A stretch of 6,656 nucleotides of DNA, from NCBI GenBank assembly GCA_028697695.1, contig JAQVEI010000133.1, positions 1 through 6,656 on the forward strand, written 5' to 3'. Position numbers and translations under genes: made by a program. The stretch comes from Lentimicrobiaceae bacterium. GTDB lineage: Bacteria; Bacteroidota; Bacteroidia; Bacteroidales; Lentimicrobiaceae. Shown here in pieces: positions 1-5,476 of the stretch. The number at the start of each line of letters is the position of its first letter. Within the stretch, counting starts at the first letter, position 1. The notes beneath the pieces were generated by a model. It was not told the origin of the DNA and did no database searches. It was given only the letters and a program-made list of their open reading frames with translations.

Positions 1-2821
1 GCATACCTTCAATGGCAGCCTTAATTTCATTAATGGCTGTGTAAATGATGGAATACAATCGCACGTCTATCTGCTCCTGTTCGGCAAGTTTACGGGCGGC
101 TGCAGAGGGGCGCACCTGGAAACCGATGATAACGGCATTGGAAGCGGAGGCTAACAGTACATCACTTTCGGTAACAGCACCTACCGATTTGTGGATAATA
201 TTCACCTGTACCTCTTCAGTGGAGAGCTTCAGCAATGAGTCGGAAAGTGCTTCTACCGAGCCATCCACGTCGCCTTTCACAATAATGTTCAACTCCTTAA
301 AGTCGCCAATGGCAATGCGTCGGCCGATTTCGTCAAGGGTGATGTGCTTTTGGGTTCTTATTCCCTGTTCACGCTGCAACTGATGACGTTTGGCCACGAT
401 GTTTTTGGCTTCTCTTTCATCCTGCATTACTTTGAAGATATCGCCGGCCTGAGGCGCTCCGTTTAATCCAAGGAGCAGCAGAGGTGTACTGGGTCCGGCC
501 TCTTTAATTAATTGATTGCGTTCGTTGTACATTGCCTTCACCCGGCCCAGGGTAATACCGGCCATCACCAGGTCACCCTGCTTAAGGGTTCCGGTTTGCA
601 CCAGTATCTTGGCTACATAGCCACGACCTTTATCCAGGGAGGATTCCAGTATGGTTCCGTTGGCCGGCCTTTTTGGATTGGCTTTCAGTTCAAGCAATTC
701 AGCTTCAAGCAATACCTTTTCAAGCAATAAATCCACGTTGGTACCCTTTTTGGCTGAAATTTCCTGACTTTGATACTTACCGCCCCAGTCTTCTACAAGT
801 ATATTGCGTTTAGACAATTCTTCACGGATTTTATCAGCGTTTGCACTGGGTTTATCCATTTTGTTGATGGCAAACACTATAGGCACATTAGCTGCCTGAG
901 CATGGTTAATGGCTTCAATGGTTTGGGGCATGACGGTATCGTCGGCGGCAATTACAATAATTACCACGTCTGTAATTTTGGCACCTCTGGCACGCATGGC
1001 AGTAAAGGCCTCGTGTCCGGGAGTATCCAGGAAAGTGATTTTCCGCTTGTTTTCCAGTTTAACCTCGTATGCACCAATGTGCTGGGTAATGCCTCCGGCC
1101 TCACCGGCAATAACGTTGGCATTGCGGATATAGTCGAGCAATGAGGTTTTTCCATGGTCAACGTGACCCATTACCGTAACTATGGGAGCGCGCGGTTCCA
1201 GGTCGGCTGGATCGTCGGCCATCTCCTCTTCTTCTGTCGCTGTAACATCTTCCACTCCGACAAACTTAACAGTAAAGCCAAACTCATCGGCCACCACTAC
1301 AATGGTTTCTGCATCCAGACGCTGATTGATAGAGACAAACAGGCCCAGCGACAGGCAGGTTGAGATAATCTCAGTAACGGGCACATCCATAAGGTTGGCC
1401 AGCTCATTGGCGGTAACAAATTCGGCTACCATGATTGATTTGAGATCTTCTTCCCGCTTTTGAGCCTCCGCAGCTTGCTGCTGACTGGCAATACTCCTTT
1501 TTTCACGCCTGTGTTTTGAAGCCTTTGATTTGCCCCCTGAACTCAAACGCTGCAAGGTTTCCTTAATTTGTTTTTGAATGTCTTCGGGTGTAAGTTCTAC
1601 TTTTTGGGCATCCTGACGTGCGCCTTTGCGATCACGGGGCTGACGTCTTTTATCGGCATGATGTGTCTTGTCACCTGTAGCCGGAGTGGTTCCCGGAGTT
1701 GGTTCTTCATGCTTTTTAATACGTTTCCGTTTTCTCTTCTTGGCCTTCAGCGAGTCGTCTGAAGAAGATGCAACCGGCTTTTTAGGCTCTGGCTTGCGGG
1801 GTTCGGGTAGCTTTATAGACCCCAGTATAGTAGGCCCTTCCAGCTTTCTGACTTCCGTTTTCAGAAAGTTGGATTGTTGTTCAGGTGCTTTTTCTTTCTC
1901 TTCCACTGCAGGTGTTTCCTGTGCAGGAGCATCCGTGGTGGGATCTGCAACAGGGGTTGGAGTAGTAGTAATTTCTGCTGCTGTTTTATCTGCTTCCGGC
2001 TTCTCTTCTTTTTCCTTAGCGCTGCCTTCAGGAGCTGAAGGAGTTTCTTTCTGACTTTTAGCAGCCGGCTTTTTGTCTTTTTTGGTACCGGTTTTTGATT
2101 TTTTCGCCGGTTTTTTAAACTCCTGCAGGTCTATCTTACCCAATACTTTAAGCCCGGTGGTGCTTTCCACTTCGGGTTCGGGGGTTTCATCCTCAGCCTG
2201 CATTGTTTCTTGCGCTACAGGCTCTTGCGGGGTTTCATCCGGTGTAACTTGTTCCGTTTCTACCTCTTTTTCAGCTTGTGGCTTAGTTTCGGATTCAGCT
2301 TTGCTTTCAACTTCCGCTGCGGGTTCAGGTTGGGCAGTAGGTTCAGAAGTTAATCCGGCCTGAGGTGGTGCGGTGGGCTCCGTCTCCCTGGCGGGCTCCG
2401 GTTCAACTTCGGCTACAGGTTCAGGCACTTTGGCCGGCTTTGGTTCCGGTGCTTCCTCTTTCTTCTTTTCTTTTTCTTTGGGTTTGGAAACCGCCGGCTC
2501 CTTTAAAGGCACATTCCTTATATATATATCGGGCTCCTGTTCAATTTCTTTTTCCTGCTGTTCAGCAGCCACTTTATCGTCCAAAGATATGGTTTTATGC
2601 TGATGATATTCAATCTCAATCTTTTGTGAACTTTCTTTAACAGTTTTCTGAGATTGAAATTCTTTGATCAGCATTTCATAAACTTCCGGCGCAAGCTTGG
2701 TATTGGGCTTCGTGTCAATTTTGATTCCTTTTTTATTAAGGAACTCAACAATGGTATTAACGGCAACATTAAATTCCTGTGCTGCTTTTCCCAACCTTGA
2801 GCTTTTGGTTTGTTCTGACAT
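1..2821 (-). CDS. infB: Translation initiation factor IF-2 (3' end cut by window edge)
   Basis: GTPase that brings formyl-Met initiator tRNA to the 30S subunit and promotes 50S joining; cytoplasmic. The frame is open for 940 codons from ATG at 2821 to the left edge. Domains seen in order: an N-terminal IF2N-like helical region (residues 2-65); a long Glu/Pro/Lys/Ala/Thr-rich linker (about 100-430) with a basic patch KRKRKR near 360; the conserved second IF2N domain (about 462-522); and the G domain with G1 GHVDHGKT (552-559), switch I GGITQH (576-581), G3 DTPGHE (599-604), G4 NKMD (653-656) and G5 SAK (689-691). The beta-barrel domain II and the C1 domain follow, and the window ends at EIKAAIEGM. 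By comparison with E. coli IF-2, about 110 residues (domain C2, which binds fMet-tRNA) are missing, giving about 1050 in total. All GTPase motifs are intact. This is the only gene here with a clear Shine-Dalgarno. It lies 133 bp after nusA and probably has its own promoter as well as operon read-through. Confidence 0.98.
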   Translation of the reverse strand, partial: MSEQTKSSRLGKAAQEFNVAVNTIVEFLNKKGIKIDTKPNTKLAPEVYEMLIKEFQSQKTVKESSQKIEIEYHQHKTISLDDKVAAEQQEKEIEQEPDIYIRNVPLKEPAVSKPKEKEKKKEEAPEPKPAKVPEPVAEVEPEPARETEPTAPPQAGLTSEPTAQPEPAAEVESKAESETKPQAEKEVETEQVTPDETPQEPVAQETMQAEDETPEPEVESTTGLKVLGKIDLQEFKKPAKKSKTGTKKDKKPAAKSQKETPSAPEGSAKEKEEKPEADKTAAEITTTPTPVADPTTDAPAQETPAVEEKEKAPEQQSNFLKTEVRKLEGPTILGSIKLPEPRKPEPKKPVASSSDDSLKAKKRKRKRIKKHEEPTPGTTPATGDKTHHADKRRQPRDRKGARQDAQKVELTPEDIQKQIKETLQRLSSGGKSKASKHRREKRSIASQQQAAEAQKREEDLKSIMVAEFVTANELANLMDVPVTEIISTCLSLGLFVSINQRLDAETIVVVADEFGFTVKFVGVEDVTATEEEEMADDPADLEPRAPIVTVMGHVDHGKTSLLDYIRNANVIAGEAGGITQHIGAYEVKLENKRKITFLDTPGHEAFTAMRARGAKITDVVIIVIAADDTVMPQTIEAINHAQAANVPIVFAINKMDKPSANADKIREELSKRNILVEDWGGKYQSQEISAKKGTNVDLLLEKVLLEAELLELKANPKRPANGTILESSLDKGRGYVAKILVQTGTLKQGDLVMAGITLGRVKAMYNERNQLIKEAGPSTPLLLLGLNGAPQAGDIFKVMQDEREAKNIVAKRHQLQREQGIRTQKHITLDEIGRRIAIGDFKELNIIVKGDVDGSVEALSDSLLKLSTEEVQVNIIHKSVGAVTESDVLLASASNAVIIGFQVRPSAAARKLAEQEQIDVRLYSIIYTAINEIKAAIEGM

Positions 2822-2824
2822 ATT

Positions 2825-2830
2825 CTCCTT
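2825..2830 (-). promoter_or_regulatory. Shine-Dalgarno of infB, unusually close to ATG
   Basis: The minus strand reads AAGGAG, then AAT, then the infB ATG. The match to anti-Shine-Dalgarno is strong, but the spacer is only 3 nt, shorter than the usual 5-9. Bacteroidota genes mostly lack such sites, and rimP, nusA and the GT117 gene in this window show none. The site supports ATG at 2821 as the start. Confidence 0.65.
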
Positions 2831-2866
2831 TACTGTTGATTTCTGGCTTTTTATACGGATTTTCCG

Positions 2867-2894
2867 CAAAAATACGCTAAATATCTTAATCAAA
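2867..2894 (-). promoter_or_regulatory. infB: Candidate Bacteroidota-type promoter for infB
   Basis: On the minus strand TATTTTTG (2867-2874) matches the Bacteroidota -7 consensus TAnnTTTG exactly. TTTG (2891-2894) fits the -33 element, with a 16-nt spacer that is slightly shorter than the usual 17-23. Transcription would start near 2860, giving a leader of about 40 nt that ends in the infB Shine-Dalgarno. The identical octamer lies ahead of the tRNA gene. The motif match is seen in the sequence; activity is inferred. Confidence 0.5.
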
Positions 2895-2922
2895 TCCTGA
2901 CTATTCTCCGGAATAACACCGG

Positions 2923-2947
2923 GTGATTACTAGCAAACTTCAATCAC
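2923..2947. repeat. Small inverted repeat just after nusA
   Basis: GTGATT (2923-2928) and AATCAC (2942-2947) form a 6-bp stem with a 13-nt loop, ending 7 bp downstream of the nusA stop on the minus strand. No T-run follows, so it is not a convincing terminator. It could protect the rimP-nusA mRNA end or be chance. Confidence 0.3.
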
Positions 2948-2954
2948 TGGGGAA

Positions 2955-4190
2955 TTATTCGAATTCGGCGCGCAGAATTCTCATTACTTCCTTAATGGTT
3001 TCCTCTTCCAGGTCGGTTAGATGAACAAGGTCTTCCATAGACCTGTCCAGTACACTGCGTGCAGTATCACAGCCAATGTTCTTGAGTTCATCAATGATCC
3101 ACTGATCGATTTCATCAGCAAATTCCTGTAGGTCAACATCCTCGTTGTCAATATCGCTGTCACGATAAACATCAATTTCATAACCGGTCAGGCGACTGGC
3201 CAGTTTAATGTTGTGGCCACCTTTACCAATCGCAAGGGAAACCTGGTCGGGTTTCATCAATACTTCGGCCCGTTTGCCATCTTCACTTATGGTAATTGAG
3301 GTAATTTTGGCCGGACTGAGTGCACGATTGATATACAATGTAGGATTGGTGGTGTAATTAATTACATCAATGTTCTCATTGCGAAGTTCACGAACTATAC
3401 CATGTATCCGTGAACCTTTCATGCCCACGCAGGCACCAACAGGGTCAATACGGTCGTCGTAACTCTCAACGGCAATTTTTGCCCTTTCGCCTGGTTCACG
3501 AACCACATTCCTGATGGTTATCAGCCCATCATATACTTCGGGTACTTCCGATTCAAACAATCGTTCAAGAAATGAATTGGCTGTGCGCGATAAGATGATG
3601 ACCGGCGAATTGTTGCGCAAGTCCACTTTTGCAACTACCGCGCGTATGGTGTCACCTTTGCGGTAAAAGTCCGAAGGAATTTGCTCTGATTTGGGCAGGG
3701 TGAGCTCAATATACTCATCGTCAAGCACAAGAATCTCCTTTTTCCAGACCTGATATACCTCACCGGTAATCATTTCACCAATCTTTTCCTTGTATTTTTT
3801 GTAGATGTTGTCTTTTTCATATTCCTGAATCTTGGACATCAGATTCTGGCGTATGGTAAGTATTTCACGCCGTCCGAAGTCGGCCATTTTTATTTCTTCA
3901 GAAACCTCTTCACCCACCTCAAAGTCGGGCTCAATTTTAATGGCCTCGGAGTACGCTATCTCTTTATTTTCATCTTCCACGGTACCATCTTCCACAATTT
4001 CACGATTTCTCCAGATCTCGAGGTCACCCTTATCGATGTTTACGATGACGGTAAAATTTTCATCAGAACCGTACTTTTTATTTAACATATGCCTGAACAC
4101 ATCTTCAATGATGCGCATCATGGTTTCGCGGTCGATGTTTTTAAACTCCTTGAATTCGGAGAAAGTTTCAACAAGATTGATATGTTCCAT
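2955..4190 (-). CDS. nusA: Transcription termination/antitermination factor NusA
   Basis: RNA polymerase-associated protein that modulates pausing, intrinsic termination and antitermination and binds nascent RNA. At 411 residues it carries the NusA N-terminal domain (about 1-135), which contacts the polymerase; an S1 domain (about 138-202, starting at GEMITGEV); KH1 (about 203-283, with the signature DPVGACVGMKGSRI and loop GMKG at 256-259); and KH2 (about 285-345, loop GKGG at 322-325). A short acidic helical tail with one helix-hairpin-helix-like unit (about 365-410) follows. It lacks the two long C-terminal acidic repeats of the 495-residue E. coli protein, as is usual outside the Proteobacteria. 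The start is the first in-frame ATG, beginning MEHINLVETFSEFK, the expected N-terminal pattern. It lies 28 bp downstream of rimP without a Shine-Dalgarno, so the two are almost certainly cotranscribed. Key RNA-binding loops are intact. Confidence 0.98.
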   Translation of the reverse strand: MEHINLVETFSEFKEFKNIDRETMMRIIEDVFRHMLNKKYGSDENFTVIVNIDKGDLEIWRNREIVEDGTVEDENKEIAYSEAIKIEPDFEVGEEVSEEIKMADFGRREILTIRQNLMSKIQEYEKDNIYKKYKEKIGEMITGEVYQVWKKEILVLDDEYIELTLPKSEQIPSDFYRKGDTIRAVVAKVDLRNNSPVIILSRTANSFLERLFESEVPEVYDGLITIRNVVREPGERAKIAVESYDDRIDPVGACVGMKGSRIHGIVRELRNENIDVINYTTNPTLYINRALSPAKITSITISEDGKRAEVLMKPDQVSLAIGKGGHNIKLASRLTGYEIDVYRDSDIDNEDVDLQEFADEIDQWIIDELKNIGCDTARSVLDRSMEDLVHLTDLEEETIKEVMRILRAEFE

Positions 4191-4218
4191 TTTACTGAGC
4201 TGCTTTGTTGAACGGAAT

Positions 4219-4671
4219 TTATTTAAAAGAAATTATTTCTTTGGTTTGCTTAATCTGATCGAAAGAAAATTCAAGATTTTCTTCAACTGCGGCACTTCCC
4301 TTAACCTTTACCTGACGCTGTAGGGTGATGCCCTGTGGGTCGGCTTTCAGGAGTTTGCCCTTTATTTTTGTGGCATCGGTAAGCTGTACCTCTACCTGGC
4401 GGCCAATGTTTTTAACATATTGACGCAACATTCTGTACGGCTGATCAATGCCGGCAGAGGATACCATTAAATCATAGTCCTCCACTTCGCGTGGGAAAGC
4501 CGATTCTATGTGCCGCGTTAATGCCACGCAATGGTCAATGTTTATACCACTGTCTGCATCCATCAACACGTGGATGCGATTGCCTGCTTTTACAGTAACC
4601 TCTACTATAAAACGGTCGGTGCCTTCCAGATGTTGTGCTATAACCTGCAGTAGTTTCTCTTTGTCGATCAT
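4219..4671 (-). CDS. rimP: Ribosome maturation factor RimP
   Basis: Assembly factor for the 30S subunit that binds early intermediates and helps the S12/S19 region mature; cytoplasmic. The 150 residues match the family's usual length (about 150-155). The N-terminal alpha/beta domain (about 1-80) holds the conserved patch DADSGINIDHCVALTRHI (38-55) and SSAGIDQPYR (71-80), the Bacteroidota form of the E. coli motif VSSPGxDRPL. The C-terminal SH3-like barrel (about 85-150) starts at KNIGRQVEVQL. The ATG at 4671 is the first in frame and lies only 19 nt after the base of a terminator-like hairpin; no Shine-Dalgarno is visible. It is the first protein gene of the rimP-nusA-infB operon. Expression needs either read-through past the hairpin from the tRNA promoter or a promoter overlapping the hairpin. 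Confidence 0.96.
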   Translation of the reverse strand: MIDKEKLLQVIAQHLEGTDRFIVEVTVKAGNRIHVLMDADSGINIDHCVALTRHIESAFPREVEDYDLMVSSAGIDQPYRMLRQYVKNIGRQVEVQLTDATKIKGKLLKADPQGITLQRQVKVKGSAAVEENLEFSFDQIKQTKEIISFK

Positions 4672-4690
4672 TGAAATATATGTAATAAAA

Positions 4691-4712
4691 GAGGGGACAC
4701 GACCGTCCCCTC
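4691..4712 (-). terminator. Rho-independent terminator/attenuator between tRNA-Gln and rimP
   Basis: GAGGGGAC (4691-4698) and GTCCCCTC (4705-4712) are perfect 8-bp complements around a 6-nt loop. On the minus strand the stem is followed at once by TTTTATT, so it is oriented to end transcripts coming from the tRNA gene. On the plus strand it is followed by AAAAATTT, which does not fit a terminator. It lies 19 nt before the rimP ATG, so it may act as an attenuator of the rimP-nusA-infB operon. Confidence 0.8.
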
Positions 4713-4761
4713 AAAAATTTCTCACCTTTAACGCGGATAAATCAGGATAAAGGCTTTTCCG

Positions 4762-4832
4762 TTGTCCGACCAGGATTCGAACCTAGACCGAGAGAACCAA
4801 AATCTCTAGTGCTGCCGTTACACCATCGGACA
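4762..4832 (-). tRNA. tRNA-Gln, anticodon UUG
   Basis: A complete cloverleaf folds on the minus strand. The acceptor stem TGTCCGA/TCGGACA has 7 Watson-Crick pairs. The D stem is GTGT/GCAC with one G-U pair. The anticodon stem AGAGA/TCTCT encloses loop TTTTGGT, giving anticodon TTG (4798-4800), which reads CAA/CAG as glutamine. The T stem CTAGG/CCTGG encloses TTCGAAT. The weak U1-A72 pair agrees with the identity elements of glutamine tRNA. The discriminator base is A (4762) and CCA is not encoded, so the CCA end must be added by nucleotidyltransferase. It lies 90 bp ahead of rimP on the same strand, with a terminator between them. Confidence 0.96.
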
Positions 4833-4837
4833 GTTTC

Positions 4838-4850
4838 CCCTTCAAAAGGG
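4838..4850 (-). repeat. Small hairpin in the tRNA 5' leader
   Basis: CCCTT (4838-4842) and AAGGG (4846-4850) form a 5-bp stem with a 3-nt loop, between the predicted transcription start and the mature tRNA 5' end. It could form in the precursor that RNase P trims. Its length makes chance possible. Confidence 0.3.
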
Positions 4851-4854
4851 TGTG

Positions 4855-4862
4855 CAAAAATA
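4855..4862 (-). promoter_or_regulatory. Candidate -7 promoter element of the tRNA-Gln gene
   Basis: TATTTTTG on the minus strand is an exact match to the Bacteroidota -7 motif TAnnTTTG. It lies 22 nt upstream of the mature tRNA 5' end, leaving a leader of roughly 15 nt, which suits a tRNA gene. The -33 region holds TTTT (4882-4885) rather than TTTG, so that element is imperfect. If the downstream terminator leaks, this promoter would also feed rimP-nusA-infB. Confidence 0.6.
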
Positions 4863-4954
4863 GACATTTTTTTTTAATACGAAAATCTTTTATTTAATTT
4901 TTTAAAATATTTAATCACTATCGTTTAATAAAAGGGGAAAAACAGCATAATTCG

Positions 4955-5027
4955 CTATAAATTGCCACATCATGTTTGCATGAACGTAGATTCCGGACCA
5001 CAAGGGTTTGTAACCCGAAATTTATAG
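4955..5027. repeat. 73-bp nested inverted repeat, possible structured RNA
   Basis: CTATAAATT (4955-4963) pairs perfectly with AATTTATAG (5019-5027). Inside lie two further hairpins: TCATG-tttg-CATGA (4970-4983) and GGGTT-tgt-AACCC (5004-5016), plus the palindrome TCCGGA (4992-4997) between them. Together they allow a closed three-way-junction fold on either strand. There is no obvious T-run. It could be a small structured RNA, a remnant of a short palindromic repeat, or chance in AT-rich DNA. Confidence 0.4.
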
Positions 5028-5229
5028 TTTATGGTTAAGGGATATCCGAAATAAACTTTATCATTTGGAATGATCTTTATTGCTGTGAGCCTTCATATTT
5101 TTTGAGTTTCATTTGCAAATTTGATGTCACTTTCGTGCCGGTGTTATTTTTTCCGGATTTATATTGTGGGTATCGCATTGTCCTGTTTCAAGTGTTTCAT
5201 TCTTTTTTTTGATTGACATAAAGTGTAGC

Positions 5230-5274
5230 CATTGAACCCGTTTCACATTCATTTTTAGTTCAATGAAATGGGTT
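5230..5274. repeat. Two interleaved inverted repeats
   Basis: CATTGAAC (5230-5237) pairs with GTTCAATG (5258-5265), 8 bp perfect. AACCCGTTTCA (5235-5245) pairs with TGAAATGGGTT (5264-5274), 11 bp with one G-U pair if transcribed. The arms alternate left1-left2-right1-right2 and overlap by 2-3 bases, so the two stems compete or approach a pseudoknot. The dyads could instead be protein-binding sites in the GT117 upstream region. Confidence 0.45.
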
Positions 5275-5299
5275 AACGAGAATGTTAATTCGTGTTAAT
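5272..5299. repeat. Three spaced GTTAAY boxes with a TTAAC/GTTAA dyad
   Basis: GTTAAC (5272-5277), GTTAAT (5284-5289) and GTTAAT (5294-5299) recur at 12- and 10-bp steps, close to one helical turn. The first two also form the inverted repeat TTAAC-gagaat-GTTAA. The arrangement resembles an operator, but no regulator can be named. Confidence 0.35.
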
Positions 5300-5321
5300 A
5301 AACGGCTTAGGAGGGTTAGTT

Positions 5322-5342
5322 TTCAATATAATCTTCAATATA
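5322..5342 (+). repeat. Tandem 9-bp direct repeat TTCAATATA
   Basis: TTCAATATA occurs at 5322-5330 and again at 5334-5342, a 12-bp period, upstream of the GT117 gene. It may be part of a regulator-binding array with the neighbouring GTTAA boxes. AT-rich composition makes chance plausible. Confidence 0.35.
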
Positions 5343-5370
5343 CGGGCAAAATGTTTAACTTCGCTACCTG

Positions 5371-5398
5371 AAAAAAGCGCAGGGTAAGTTGCTTTTTT
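5371..5398 (+). terminator. Weak terminator-like hairpin upstream of the GT117 gene
   Basis: AAAAAAGC (5371-5378) pairs with GCTTTTTT (5391-5398) around a 12-nt loop, and TATTT follows. The stem is mostly A-T and the T-run is part of the stem, so it is weak. It lies 79 bp before the GT117 start codon and could be an attenuator in its leader or the end of an upstream small transcript. Confidence 0.3.
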
Positions 5399-5476
5399 AT
5401 TTGATAATGTTTTGGCAATAAGATTATTACAATAACCTCTGAACGCGATAAGTCATCATTCATTTATTTCTCAGTA

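Larger units (their letters stand above)
4833..5476. other. 644-bp divergent intergenic region with structured repeats
   Basis: AT-rich gap between the divergent tRNA-Gln and GT117 genes. Its left end holds the tRNA promoter and leader. I see no protein gene: the open frames here are short and look like nothing known. It holds a nested inverted repeat (4955-5027), two overlapping dyads (5230-5274), GTTAA repeats (5272-5299), a 9-bp tandem direct repeat (5322-5342) and a hairpin with a T-run (5371-5398), each listed separately. No exact plus-strand TAnnTTTG was found, so the GT117 promoter is not located. The stretch 5028-5229 shows nothing I can name. Confidence 0.7.

Noticed and set aside
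2521..2529. TATATATA run as a simple repeat or regulatory site
   Set aside because: It is a short in-frame stretch coding Asp-Ile-Tyr-Ile within infB.
1668..2603. Long plus-strand open frames rich in Ser/Gly/Ala opposite infB
   Set aside because: They are antisense shadows of the Glu/Pro/Lys-rich IF-2 linker. The minus-strand frame is continuous and carries all IF-2 motifs.
3832..4323. 163-codon plus-strand frame opposite nusA and rimP
   Set aside because: It spans the gap between two well-supported minus-strand genes, shows no domain, and is rich in Ser/Ile/Phe as expected for a reverse-complement shadow.
4861..4915. Poly-T and AT-rich stretch as a terminator for a plus-strand transcript
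   Set aside because: No GC-rich stem precedes the T-run on the plus strand; it is more simply the AT-rich upstream part of the tRNA promoter.
5052..5116. Near-matches to the -7 motif on the plus strand (TATCATTTG, TTCATTTG) as the GT117 promoter
   Set aside because: Each has wrong spacing or a mismatched TA, and none is paired with a clear -33 element; AT-rich DNA gives many such partial matches.
5309..5353. AGGAGG as a ribosome-binding site for a small gene
   Set aside because: The nearest downstream ATG (5351) is 36 nt away and opens only six codons; no start lies 5-10 nt after the site.
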